Source of the DNA: Nematopogon swammerdamellus | Lineage: Eukaryota; Arthropoda; Insecta; Lepidoptera; Adelidae | NCBI GenBank assembly: GCA_946902875.1 | Contig: OX336337.1 | Location: forward strand, 372,001 to 436,000 | Length of the DNA: 64,000 bases | Direction: 5' to 3' | Part shown: positions 22,640 to 33,275 of the stretch, piece after piece | How positions within the stretch are numbered: position 1 is the stretch's first letter | How the letters are laid out: the number at the start of each line of letters is the position of its first letter | The notes under the pieces: model-generated | Databases searched by the model: none | Told to the model about the DNA's origin: nothing | What the model saw: only the letters and a program-made list of their open reading frames with translations | Made by a program: the position numbers and the translations under genes

Positions 22640-22810
22640 AAATAATTAAAAAGCCCTTTAATTGGCGCGCCCGAGCCCGAGGCCGAGGCGCAATATTCTG
22701 TCGTACTTCAAGTATACGTAAATTGAATAGGAAATTGCCCAGCAGAGCCGGAGGTTCCGCCAGGCGCGGTCGGGCGGCGGCGGCGGCGGCGCGGGGTATA
22801 TAAAACTTTA
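22640..22810 (+). promoter_or_regulatory. possible TATA promoter, weak
   Basis: A GC-rich segment ending in (CGG)n leads to GGGGTATATAAAAC (TATATAAA at about 22797). No coding frame starts downstream within reach, so this is a sequence resemblance only. Confidence 0.2.
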
Positions 22811-23047
22811 ATAACATGCGTACGGAAGAGCTTTGATGTCTCCGGCGCGCACGAGAGCTTGCGTAAACAGAATGTATAAACGTCGGGAATGTTGGAAATG
22901 TTTTATGGCGTATTAACTCGCAGAAACTGTTTGCGGGACCATTTCACTGCTTGATACCTCCCACCGGCGTGGCATCCCGCCCGCCCCGCCCGCCCCGCTC
23001 GCTCGGTACACACAGACGCGCGCGCCCGCGGGTGCAACCGCATTATT

Positions 23048-23280
23048 TTTAACCCCCGACGAAAAAGGAGGGGGTTAATAAATAAGTGTTGCGCCTCCAT
23101 CTGTCTGTGTGTGTGCGTGCGCCTCCGTGTCTGTGGCATCGTAGCTCCCAAACGGATGGGTCGATTTGGATGCTGTTTTTTTTATTTCATTCGAAAGCAG
23201 GTTTAACCGGGATGGTTCTTAGCTTGATGTTTATGAGGATCAGGTCAGCCGATTCGAAGATCATCGACACTTTTCAAAAT
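23048..23280 (+). mobile_element. LINE-end repeat ('cccccgacgaaaaagg' type)
   Basis: ACCCCCGACGAAAAAGGAGG, then GTAGCTCCCAAACGGATGG and AGGTTTAACCGGGATGG are found again at 48480-48990 and 62570-63090. I take it as the 3' region of a lepidopteran RTE-type LINE; that assignment is from memory. Confidence 0.55.
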
Positions 23281-23284
23281 TGGT

Positions 23285-24335
23285 GAAGAGATCTGCTGCT
23301 GATGGACTGCTTTCAGATGGACCTATAGCGATTACCTCTCCCCTCTGCAAGGTTATGGAGCGCATTATCAATGCTCAACCCATGATCTGGAGACAAATAA
23401 CCTCATCAGCGATCGGCAAAATGGCTTTCGGCCAAACCGATCCGCTGGTCCGATCCGATCTCCTAGCGTACCTCACTCACCTTTGGGGGGAATCGCTTGA
23501 AGGACATGGTGAATCCTTGGCAATTGGCCTCGATATTGTCAAGGCATTCGACAGGGTTTGGCACAAATCGCTCCTGGGCAAGCTTCCGGCGTACGGACTT
23601 CCTTCTGGCCTCTGCGACCCACACTTGTGTCTGAACTCGAACAAACGATTCGGTCTATTTCCGAATGGGGCCGTAGTTTGTTCGAGTTCAACGCTTCAAA
23701 AACACAAGTTTGCGCGTTCAGTGCGAAGAGAGCGGCGTTCACACCAGCTCCTTCCTTCCAAAGCACGTCCGTTAAATTAAGCCACCACCTCGGGGCCTCG
23801 GAGTCGAATTGTCGCACGACCTAAACTACCGGCGCCATATCTAGGGCAAGGTCAAGCTGGCCTCAAAAAAGCTAGGCGTACTCAATAAGGTTCGACGGTA
23901 CTTCACGCCGGGCCAAAGGCTGCTTCTGTATAAATCGCAGATTAGGTCCGCTCGGAGTACTGCTCGCACCTGTGGGATCGCTCTGCCAAATACCAGCTTG
24001 CGCCTTTGGAATCAATCCAGCGTCGAGTCGTGCGGCTAGTGGATGACCCCGACGTGTTCCGCGATCTTGAACCGCTGCAACTTCGTAGTGATGTCGCCGC
24101 CCTAAGCGTGTTCTATCGCTTATTCCACGGGGAGTGCTTATAGGAGCTGTTTAACGCGATTCCGCCGTCCGCTTTCCACCTTCGCACCACGCGCACTGGG
24201 CAGAGATTGCATCCCTATACGCTGGACCTACCGCGGATGCATACCAATTGGTTCTGCACAGAACCGGTAAACTCTGGAACGCTCTACCTTCCCACATATT
24301 TCCCCCCAAGTAGAAGGGACCTACAGTTTTACACC
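23285..24335 (+). pseudogene. Jockey-clade LINE reverse transcriptase pseudogene
   Basis: Readable pieces in order: PIAITSPLCKVMERIINAQP (RT motif 1), GKMAFGQTDP, SLAIGLDIVKAFDRVWHKSL (with the first catalytic Asp), and KLPAYGLPSGLCD. There is then a jump that removes the YADD block, followed by FEFNASKTQVCAFSAKRAAF, KKLGVLNKVRRYFTPGQRLL, VVRLVDDPDVFRDLEPLQLR-like sequence and TTRTGQRLHPYTLDLPRMHT. Frames shift several times and stops interrupt, so it is inactive. Related scraps lie at 4384, 9650, 16895 and 40676. Confidence 0.85.
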
Positions 24336-24375
24336 GGTTCCGAACGGTGAAGCAGCAGGTGTAAATATGCACGTA

Positions 24376-24830
24376 AATAGTATACTGTAAACTGAAATAG
24401 AAAAAATTCAAAAAAAGTTTTTAAAATATGTTGGCTATAGAACTCGTAGGGGAAGTGAGAGCGACGATAACACATTTGAAATAATGTCTCTCGAGAAAAG
24501 AAGGCAGATCAAGGATATTACTTTCATATACAAGTTGATCCATTATTACATAGATTCTCCTTATTTGTTAAGTAAGTTAAGTTTTCGTTGCCCTACGAAG
24601 GCAACGAGATGTCTTAACACTTTTCATATCGCCAAAGTGAGTACCAATTATAGTAAAAATTCTTTTACTAACCGGAGTTGTGCTGTCGTTGTGAGTTGTG
24701 AGTTGTGCCGGAGTTATGACAACTTCTTCTCCTGTCTTGATTTATTTCATGTATCACTCAGCCATCTCAAAAGGTCAGCGATCGAAACAATAAATGATGA
24801 AACAGGTGTTAAAGCGGGCAGATGAGAATT
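24376..24830 (+). pseudogene. CR1-like LINE ORF2 C-terminal fragment
   Basis: Encodes IEKIQKKFLKYVGYRTRRG, then SLEKRRQIKDITFIYKLIHY, IDSPYLLSKLSF, and STNYSKNSFTNRS. The 'ERRRxxxD..fLYKilnG.iD.p.LL' pattern is typical of CR1/Daphne-type elements. The polymerase core is absent. Confidence 0.7.
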
Positions 24831-25129
24831 GTGTGAGGGTAGGTTGGGTTGGTTTTCTTGCTAGGTACATGGTAGGTATGTACTTGTTATCAACGTATCT
24901 CCTATGGTTAAGTAATTGGTTGATTTTCGTGTGTTGGTATTAGTTAGTTTTTGATGTTTTCTTTGTTTTAGGTTAATTTTTAATCATGAACGCACTTAAT
25001 ACGGATAACTTTATGTAGAAAACTTTACTGGTCTCTGTGTAATTAATGTTAGTACTTACTCCTTTTTACGATGACTGTATGTTTTCCCAATAAAATAAAA
25101 TAAAAATAAATAAAAATAAAAATAAATTT

Positions 25130-25235
25130 TTTCGTCAGAATAAACTCATTGGTACACGCCGACCGGATTCGAACCTCGGACCTCTCGCATGAGAAGCCGA
25201 TGGCCAAACCACTCGGCCACCCGCCGCATTCTGTG
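25130..25235 (-). mobile_element. tRNA-derived SINE head
   Basis: On the minus strand, GGGTGGCCGAGTGGTTTGGC (A box) and GAGGTCCGAGGTTCGAATCC (B box) lead into GGTCGGCGTGTACCAATGAG. The same head is present at 43503 and, truncated, at 60825. The anticodon arm is distorted and no acceptor stem closes, so this is not a tRNA gene. Confidence 0.75.
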
Positions 25236-25239
25236 CGCA

Positions 25240-27478
25240 CAGGGTAGACAGCTCTCAGATCAGAGAGAAGTGACCTCTTTGGGTTGCCTAGTGCGACATA
25301 GGAAGCACTCTAGGCGAGAGAACCCACCAGACCGTACAAAAAACAGGTCATCATCATACATCACCTGCGACGGCGCGGCGGCTGTGCAGGAGCGTCCCCT
25401 ACGCCGTCGCTCACCCCTCACCCTCACCTCGAACCCGGACTTCCGTCGCGACCCGCCCTGCCCCGCTCACGCCCCGCCCGCACTCGCAAACGAAACTTGT
25501 AAGAAGTGCAATAAATTACTTGGAATGTCATAAGTAACGCTGATCTTTCACCCGCCACGTTTTATAACATTTTACAGCGCTTTATTACTTTTAGTTGTCG
25601 TCGCCACGATGTTCTCCACATGCGCGTATCGAATACCTATATGTATACAAAACGTACGTACCTCGGTACTATACCTAGGTACACCACCTGCCGCCGGTTT
25701 TCGTGTGAAGATATTTTCCACGATGACTTCTAACCGATTACTGACTGACACGACATTATTTTCACTTTCAAAACTCTGTACAAAGCCGACATTCACTACA
25801 TCAGTATTATTTGTATATATATTCACTACATATTATTATATGTTTTATGGTTCCATACGGGACGTTATTACTAAACCTACACCATATATCAGTCCGTCTA
25901 TCCTATATCTGTACAGGTCTGTATCTTTTGAAAGGTAATAGTTGAAATTTTCACAATATACAAAAAAATGTATGTGTTATTATGGCGTATATCCTATTAA
26001 TTAAATAAAACCTGTTAAGTGAGAATGTTGTTCACAGACAGAGGGTTCCGTAACCATATTATGTTCCTTCTTGCGCAGCAAACACGTGGTTGCACTCGCG
26101 CGTGCCTCGCGCTCGGCACAGCTTATTACAAGCTTTATTTATCTTCGCATAAGTATGAGTCAAATCTTGCAACGTATATTATTTCTCTATGCTTGCAACT
26201 GAATTTTTAACCAGTTTTACTTAACCGATTGAGCTGAAATGTTGGTGCACATACTTAAGGTTCTGGCGACAATGCAATCTACCCTCTTCAATTTAAAAAA
26301 AGGGCAAAAAAACTAAAAAGTACAAAATGAAATTTTCGATTTGTTTTCAAAAATGTTGTCGCAATATGTTCATAAAATAAATTCCGTTGCACAGTGACTG
26401 TTTCATAAGAAAGTAGGTACTTGCCGAAGTATTTATTTTCTTTACAATTCGCGCGACAAGTTTTTTCAAAAGAGATCGAAAACCTAAACTTATTTCTTAA
26501 ATTTTTTATTTTTTATTACAAATTTTTGCAAATTTGTTTGTATTGATATAATGAGTCCTTAGAATCTAGCAAATAAGAAGGCAACCTAATTACACGTGTT
26601 CCCTCACTAACTCCATCTATCGGTTACCCTTCATACATTTCGTCTTTAAAATGTTTAATAATCGCTCGGTAGATGACGCTGAAAAGAACACACGTTTTAT
26701 GTACAGGGGCCCCTTTAATTTTTAACTTTTTTATTTTTTATTACTTGTTAGGATAGTAATAAATAACACATAGGACGGTCAGACAGACAGTCAGACATTC
26801 AGATAGACAAACAGTCAACGTTTTTGTTCTCGGTGCGCGAGTGCGACTCGCACTTGACGGTCTTTTATTGTGCAAGTTTACTTTTGTACTTATCTCTGCA
26901 CGAACCTCACCATGCAAGCAACATTTAACTAATAACGATAATCAGGCTTCAAGCCCACCAATTGAATTGCCCGAAATATTTCAAAATGTTGTGATGTATT
27001 TATTGAAGCGAGAATAATGAATATAAACGATTAATGGTCGACCACGCTTCCTTTATTCCAACAAAACACCTCTCTAAAAGTTCTTATTGTACAAACAAGG
27101 TAAAGGGATGGCGGGGGTGTGGCGAGGGCGTGCAGGGACGGGTGGAGGAGGGTTGCGGTGCGGTCAGAGGCTACATAATAAAGCCTTGTGTTTTCTAATC
27201 GTAGGCGGAGGCCGGAGGCGGTGAGGAGGGGAGGGCGGAGTGAAGCAGGTGGGGCGGGGGGAGGGTGGCGGAGGGTTGCTGCGGCGACCGCAAGCTGGGG
27301 GAAGGATGGAAATAAGACGGGAAGAGAAAAAAGCTTTGATACTCCTACAAGTGCTGCGCCGGCGCGGGAGAGAGAGCCGGCCGAGAGGAGGTGATCTAAG
27401 CAAACTGGGTACATCGCCTAAAACTGGGCAAGCTGCAGCGGCATTAACGCACTGGATGTAAGATGACATCAGCTGTGT
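25240..27478. other. unassigned, mostly AT-rich
   Basis: No gene is recognised. 26820-26880 (GGTGCGCGAGTGCGACTCGC) is the end of a common lepidopteran repeat also seen at 41223, 45740, 47310 and 62165. 27160-27400 is purine-rich with overlapping open frames and no domain. Confidence 0.45.
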
Positions 27479-27783
27479 TCTCCTCTAGTGCAGTGTAGTC
27501 ATCAATCCAAAGGGATGCCTCCGGTATGGCACCTACCTTCTAGGAGGTGATATTGGCTGGTCGGATTTCGCTCCTTGGTGCAAAATTAAAATTGTGTTCT
27601 ATTTTAATTTCGTTCCTGGGTGCGAAATTAAAATCATTATTTCAATTTCACTCCTGGGTGCGAAATTAAATGGTTTTTTTTTCGTTTTTGTAAACGATTT
27701 TAATTTCTGATGCCATCCCTGCTCGGAGCATGTGCTCTGGCCCTTCTGACTCAGCCACCCATACCGGATTACATCAAATAAAT
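27479..27783 (+). mobile_element. tRNA-SINE body, interrupted by an insertion
   Basis: GTTCTCCTCTAGTGCAGTGT to GATATTGGCTGGTCGGA, and then GAGCATGTGCTCTGGCC to CCCATACCGGATTACAT, match the body at 43760-43893. The copy is split by 157 bp (27566-27722) bounded by direct TCGGA repeats. Confidence 0.75.
27566..27722. mobile_element. 157-bp insertion with internal inverted/tandem units
   Basis: The insert holds about three copies of an AATTTCGCTCCTGGGTGCGA-like unit that is itself a near-palindrome (AATTTCG...CGAAATT). It ends GATGCCATCCCTG, which reads CAGGGATGGCATC on the other strand and resembles a hAT terminus. The left end does not match, so it may be truncated. Confidence 0.55.
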
Positions 27784-28573
27784 AAGTCGCAACCACGGAG
27801 TGTACAGGACCAAGTCACAAATTAAGTATGACCAAGCGCACTTAGAGTTCAACGGTGGCTGATTGGTGGATTAAGAATGCCTGCCTCTGCCGCTACTCCA
27901 CGCACTGGCGAGCGAGTGGCGACAGATGTTTTACTAGAAATTATACCTAGCAACAACTCCTCTGTACTCTTCTCCGTGGTGTTTACTTACTCGTGCCTAA
28001 TTGATGTGAAGCGGCTCAGACGACCCGCTCCCGCTCGCATCCTACTTTCTTCGGCGGCGGCGTGTATTTTCAGTACTATTACAAAGGGCGGACAGGGGAA
28101 AATTAATTAAACCATGAACTTTTTCTGAAAATACTCTTGCAGAAATGTTTTTGACCGTGCGAGTGGAAAATGGCTTTTCTTTTCTATTCCTTCGACTGCA
28201 CTCGCGTTACACTTGGTTTATTCTACCGGTACTAAGAAATATAATATTATGTTCTCTTAGGAAAGAAGGTCTTTTCGGTTCGTGACTTGGCAAGAACTTT
28301 AAAATAATATAAATGGTTATTTCGTTACACCCGACGCCGCCGCCGCCGCCGCTGGCCGCTAATGGAGAATATCGCGTTCGCCACCAGTAGAGAATGGAAG
28401 CGTCTCGTCGTCGCTTTAAATAAAATCAAAAGCGTGTTCTACCCGAGACGGCTTTTTAAAAAGAGTAACATTTTCCCAGCGACTCCTGAACCGTCGCGTC
28501 GTCGTCTTCTGAAAGGAAAACCTATCGGGCGCGAGCTCGGGCCTACGCTACTATATGCATCACAAGCTTCTTT
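27784..28573. other. unassigned sequence
   Basis: 27848-27985 resembles 4556-4690, so it is a dispersed repeat of unknown type. A (GCC)n tract lies at 28333. No gene. Confidence 0.4.
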
Positions 28574-28680
28574 TTAGAGTTCCGTACATCAAAAGGAAAA
28601 ACTGAACCCTTATAGGATCGCTTTGTTGTCAGTTCGTTGTCCGCCTGTCTGTCCGTCTGTCAAGGCCCTTTTTCTCAGTA
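28574..28680 (+). mobile_element. lepidopteran 'agggttccgta' repeat fragment
   Basis: TTTAGAGTTCCGTACATCAA with CCCTTATAGGATC and a (GTCTGTCC)n tract. Related starts lie at 36864 and 49262. It is a LINE-associated dispersed repeat. Confidence 0.55.
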
Positions 28681-28706
28681 AGGCTGCAGTTAAACGACGC
28701 GAAAGT

Positions 28707-28978
28707 TTTCGTGCGGCCGCCGCGCGTTTACTGCGCGTTCGCTGCGCTCTCGTGTTCAGAAACGGCGAATGTGGACTTTATATACTACGCACAACATTCA
28801 AATTCCTCGCAATCACCTAACCACGCGGCGGTCGCGTGAAGAACACCGCGCGGAGGCCGCGTGGTTAGGTGATTGCGAGGAATTTGAATGTTGTGCGTAG
28901 TATATAAAGTCCACATTCGCCGTTTCTGAACACGAGAGCGCAGCGAACGCGCGGCAAACGCGCGGCGGCCGCACGAAA
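28707..28978. mobile_element. palindromic element, 123-bp arms
   Basis: Arms 28707-28829 and 28856-28978 are nearly identical in inverted orientation, around a 26-bp spacer. They contain GAATGTGGACTTTATATACT and end TTTCGTGCGGCCGCC. Weaker similarity extends ~25 bp further out. This fits a foldback MITE. A target duplication was not identified. Confidence 0.8.
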
Positions 28979-29247
28979 TAATTCGTGTCAAATAAACGCG
29001 CCCTAATGGTAATAAATATTTTTGTTCACACCAATATTTGGTTATAGATTTTTATACATATTTTGTACACAATAAATTAAAAAATACAGTTATTTTACAT
29101 CTTATATTTCGAATTTTATAAGTCGTCGCCAGAGAACATGGTGGAAGACACAAGCGGGGGTGTGATCGAACCGGATAGAACAAATTGTGAAAAGTGCAAA
29201 GTTCAGTCTTAACTTCCATATGAATTATCAATAAACAATAAACATTA

Positions 29248-29392
29248 ATTATGACCACAGAGCATCGAATACCGCGCGCGCCTCTCCTAGAGGCGAAAGT
29301 AATAATAATATTTGAAACCCATGTAGGGAAATCGCGCTCAGGGCGTCTCTAGGAGAGGGCGCGCGCGGTATTCGTTGCTCTGTGATTATGAC
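29248..29392. mobile_element. 129-bp MITE with perfect 8-bp duplication
   Basis: The element 29256-29384 starts CACAGAGCATCGAATACCGC and ends in its inverted match, with ~40-bp TIRs. It is flanked by ATTATGAC at 29248-29255 and 29385-29392. The 8-bp duplication with a CACAG end fits P-superfamily (CANRG) or hAT-type transposition. Confidence 0.9.
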
Positions 29393-29605
29393 CCTCATAA
29401 TACCTAAAATAAATTATGGTAAATTGATTGGTCGCATAAACATTAAAATTGTTGGTATATTTACTTACATTCATCAACACAACATTATTAAAATGTTACT
29501 GGTTTACTTGCGGTCGTCTTCGTGCTATCCGATGGCCGATACGTTTGGCTCGACGTTTCAGGCCACACATATGATGATGGCCCATCTGCATTATGATCAC
29601 TCTGC

Positions 29606-29613
29606 CGCCGCCG
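29606..29613. repeat. candidate 8-bp duplication, left
   Basis: CGCCGCCG here matches 33241-33248 next to the right terminus. It is low complexity, so chance cannot be excluded. Confidence 0.5.
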
Positions 29614-30511
29614 CACTCTGGGCTGAGAATCGGCTTCCGAGGTCTTTCGAGTTTTTTTTTACGAACTTGAACATTTCGAAAAACTTTTTATGCAAGTTTA
29701 TAGGGCTATGTAAGAGAACACTTTATATGTAACTTAAGTTGCTATCCATTAATCACATATTTTTAAAAAAAATCTTGAATTTTTTTTTGTATGGAGAAGA
29801 AAATATTTAGGTCGTTATTTGAAAAGTCTTAGGAGATCTAGAGTTCTGTTTAGTATAGTGATAAAGTGCACCGTAAGTAGAATCGTTCTGAATAAAAACT
29901 GTAACCGTACGCGTCCATAAGAAAGAACTGTGTAAGTTTGAATTTTTTAAATTTTGATAAAATTTCGATAAATTCATTTCTATATTTTCCAATATTTTTT
30001 TTTACATTTCAACTTCTTTTTGGTTTGTAATTATCTGTATATATTGTAATATATAAATTATTCAAAAACTATACCACTAAATGATAATAATCTGCTTACA
30101 TATTAACTATTAGAAATTTCTTTTAAAACATTGAAGTTTTAAATATAATATTTATGCAAGCGTGTAGAGCCACGTTAGAGAACGCTTAGTATGTAATAAA
30201 ATTTGTTACCCGCCAAACACATGTTCTTTTTTTTTATATTTAACTTTTATTTGTACAGAAAGGAAAAGGTTTTGACCATTTTTTCATAAGGTTTACAAGA
30301 CCTAGACGTTCTTTTGCTATAGTGATGAACTAGAATATGAGTGGAATCACGCTCCATGAAAAGTGTATCCAAATGCGTTCATATAAAGGAACGGTGTAAG
30401 TCTGAATTTATATATTTTTTAAATTCAATAAATTAATTTTAATAACTTACCTTAATAACGTGCTAAGCTCCTCGTAACTAAGCTTAACTAAGCTCCAGCG
30501 TAACTAAACTC

Positions 30512-30760
30512 AAGTGGAAGTGGGCTGGGCACGTCAGCCGAAGAGACGACGACCATTTGAGTAACCGTGTTCTACACTGGCGGCCGTGGACAAGAAAACG
30601 GAGTGTGGGAAGACCACCCGCCAGGTGGGACGACGCCATCAAGTACGTCGGCGGAAAGCAGTGGTTCCGTACCGCTGAAGGCCAGGAAGACTGGAGAAAA
30701 ATTGGAGAGGCGTATGTCCAGCAGTGGACGCTTACACGCTGCCTGACTGACTGTCTGACC
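30512..30760 (+). pseudogene. RTE LINE fragment in left arm
   Basis: Encodes NRVLHWRPWTRKRSVGRPPA, then KYVGGKQWFRTAEG and YVQQWTLTR, followed by a (TGAC)n remnant. It is related to 1066-1512. Confidence 0.85.
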
Positions 30761-31070
30761 TTAATAACCAACATCTGGGTACTTTGATTAGTTTAGTTAT
30801 GGCGTATTAATGTTTTTTATGTGTATCTAAAATTCAAATGTTTGGTTACATAATACTATTTTAATGTCTTTCGGAAAGTACCTTAAATTTTGGGAATATT
30901 CTAAATTAGAATATGAGTCATAAATCTTCTATTTTTGGAAATTGTAAGGTTTTAAACAAAGATTAGTGACTCATATGGTAGTAATGTTTTTAAGTTTACT
31001 CTGTTATTCATTATACTAATTTTTAATTTTACGTATTAATAGTGGATGTGACTTAGGTACATAAGTCGAC

Positions 31071-31101
31071 GTTTCGCCTGCTACGTCACAGGCTTCATCA
31101 G
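31071..31101 (-). ncRNA. hammerhead-ribozyme-like core, incomplete
   Basis: On the minus strand: CTGATGA, A, GCCTG, an 8-nt loop, CAGGC, GAAAC. This is the conserved hammerhead core with a 5-bp stem II. GTCGACTTA...TAAGTC follows and could make an irregular stem III. No partner strand for stem I was found nearby, so activity is doubtful. Similar motifs are known in Penelope-like retroelements. Confidence 0.35.
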
Positions 31102-31136
31102 GAACCACCGGGAATTCCTGAAGCAGAAGTCTGGTG

Positions 31137-31556
31137 CTAGTTGTACCAAACGTCACACTGATTGAGTCTCAAAGGGTACAGCTTTGCTGGCGATTCTGGC
31201 ACGAAGGGTTCTCCTTCTTCACGATTTGCTTCTTGGTGGATGAGCTGCATGTATACTGGCCACTTAATGTCGGATTCCAACCACGTTTCGTATTTACTTT
31301 TGAAATTATTGAATGAATAACTCGCACTTTTCCACTTCGTGTACAAATTTGAGACGAACTTTTTACAAAAACTATTCAAATGAACTCGGATTATCATCAT
31401 TTCGTGATATAATCGTGGCTCTTTGTATAATCTCTGTAAGAATCCGGTTTTCGTCAAGTAATTCGGCTTCTGGTGGGTGGCGAACTTCAGTTTAGTATTT
31501 GTTAAGTGCTTGCAAGTGACGGATCTTGGATTTCGAAACGAATTTTCGCTTTTCAA
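31137..31556 (-). CDS. orphan open frame in the spacer
   Basis: A frame of 139 codons is open on the minus strand between the inverted arms. It has no ATG at its beginning (TTG at 31556; the first Met codons lie about 50 residues in), so it is probably the C-terminal part of a longer protein or an internal exon. The residues are lysine- and aromatic-rich (LTNTKLKFATHQKPN, WKSASYSFNNFKSKYETWLE). I do not recognise a domain. It lies directly upstream of the hammerhead-like motif. If the element is Penelope-like this would be the tail of its protein, but no RT or GIY-YIG motif is visible. Confidence 0.3.
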   Translation of the reverse strand: MKSENSFRNPRSVTCKHLTNTKLKFATHQKPNYLTKTGFLQRLYKEPRLYHEMMIIRVHLNSFCKKFVSNLYTKWKSASYSFNNFKSKYETWLESDIKWPVYMQLIHQEANREEGEPFVPESPAKLYPLRLNQCDVWYN

Positions 31557-32099
31557 TTACTTGCCGCTTTGCATTTACTTTTAAAACGTCGACTATTTTC
31601 ACTTTGCTTATTTCAATTCTTAATTTATTAAGTCAGTTATTAGCCGTGAAAACCAAGTATGGAAGAGTTTAAATGTAATATTGACGTTTTTGCTCTCTTG
31701 CAAAGTCATCAAGATCTCTCGAACTGTGATATTACTATTCGATAAGCTGGTTGTTCATGTATCGGACAAAAACCGAGTTCATTTGAACGTCGACTTATGT
31801 ACCTAAGCCACATCCACTATTAATACGTAAAATTAAAAATGAGTATAGATGAATAACAGAGTAAACTTAAAAACATTACTACCATATGAGTCACTAATCT
31901 TTGTTTAAAACCTTACAATTTCCAAAAATAGAGGATTTATGACTCATATTCTCATTTAAAATATTCCCAAAATTTAAGGTACTTTCCGAAAGACATTAAA
32001 ATAATATTATGTAACCAAAATTTTGAATTTTAGATTCACATAAGAAACATTAATACGCCATAACTAAACTAATCAAAATACCCAGATATTGGTTATTAA

Positions 32100-32345
32100 G
32101 GTCAGTCAGTCAGTCAGCGTGTAAGCGTCCACTGCTGGAAATACGCTTCTCCAATTTTCCTCCAGTCCTCCTGGCCTTCAGCGGTACGGAACCACTGCTT
32201 TCCGCCGACGTACTTGATGGTGTCGTCCCAACTGGCAGGTGGTCTTCCCACACTCCGTTTTCCTGTCCACGGCCGCCAGTGTAGGACACGGTTACTCAAA
32301 CGGTCGTCGTCTCTTCAGCTGACGTGCCCAGCCCACTTCCACTTG
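32100..32345 (-). pseudogene. RTE LINE fragment in right arm
   Basis: The inverted counterpart of 30512-30760, encoding RVLHWRPWTGKRSVGRPPAS and ending in (TGAC)n at 32101-32117. Confidence 0.85.
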
Positions 32346-33275
32346 AGCTTAGTTACGCTGGAGCTTAGTTAAGCTTAGTTACGAGGAGCTTAGCACGTTA
32401 TTAAGGTAAGTTATTAAAATTAATTTATTGAATTTAAAAAATATATAAATTCAGACTTACACCGTTCCTTTATATGAACGCATTTGGATACACTTTTCAT
32501 GGAGCGTGATTCCATTCATATTCTAGTTTATCACTATAGCAAAAGAACGTCTAGGTCTTGTAAACCTTATGAAAAAATGGTCAAAACCTTTTCCTTTCTG
32601 TACAAATAAAAGTTAAATATTAAAAAAAAAAACATGTGTTTGGCGGGTAACAAATTTTATTACATACCAAGCGTTCTCTAACGTGGCTCTACACGCTTGC
32701 ATAAATATTATATTTAAAACTTCAATGTTTTAAAAGAAATTTCTAATAGCTAATATGTAAGCAGATTATCATCATTTCGTGGTATAGTTATTGAATAATT
32801 TATATATTATAATATATACAGATAATTACAAACCAAAAAGAAGTTGAAATGTAAAAAAAATATTGGAAAATATACAAATGAATTTATCGAAATTTGATCA
32901 AAATTAAAAAATTCAAACTTACACCGTTCTTTCTTATGGACGCGTACGGTTACACTTTTTATTCAGAACGATTCTACTTACGGTCCACTTTATCACTATA
33001 CCAAACAGAACTCTAGATCTCCTAAGACTTTTGAAATAATGACCTAAACATTTTCCTCTCCATACAAAAAAAAATTCAAGTTTTTTTTTAAAAATCTGTG
33101 ATTAATGGATAGCAACTTATGTTACATATAAAGTGTTCTCTTACATAGCCCTATAAACTTGCATAAAAAGTTTTTCGAAATCTTTAAGTTCGTAAAAAAA
33201 AAATCGAAAGACCTCGGAAGCCGATTCTCAGCCCAGAGTGCGCCGCCGCGCCGGTACGACGACGGACGGTGGACA

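Larger units (their letters stand above)
29614..33240. mobile_element. 3.6-kb element with 1.46-kb inverted arms
   Basis: Left arm 29614-31073 and right arm 31786-33240 are inverted copies, with only scattered substitutions and small indels. The ends begin CACTCTGGGCTGAGAATCGG. The 712-bp spacer carries an open frame (31137-31556, minus) and a hammerhead-like motif. Both arms hold the same RTE LINE fragment (30512-30760 and 32100-32345), so the LINE inserted before the arms were duplicated. Possible identities are a Foldback/Galileo-like DNA element or an inverted duplication involving a Penelope-like element. Confidence 0.75.

Noticed and set aside
25130..25235. tRNA gene
   Set aside because: A and B boxes are good, but the anticodon arm is distorted, no acceptor stem closes, and the same head recurs in front of a SINE body at 43503.
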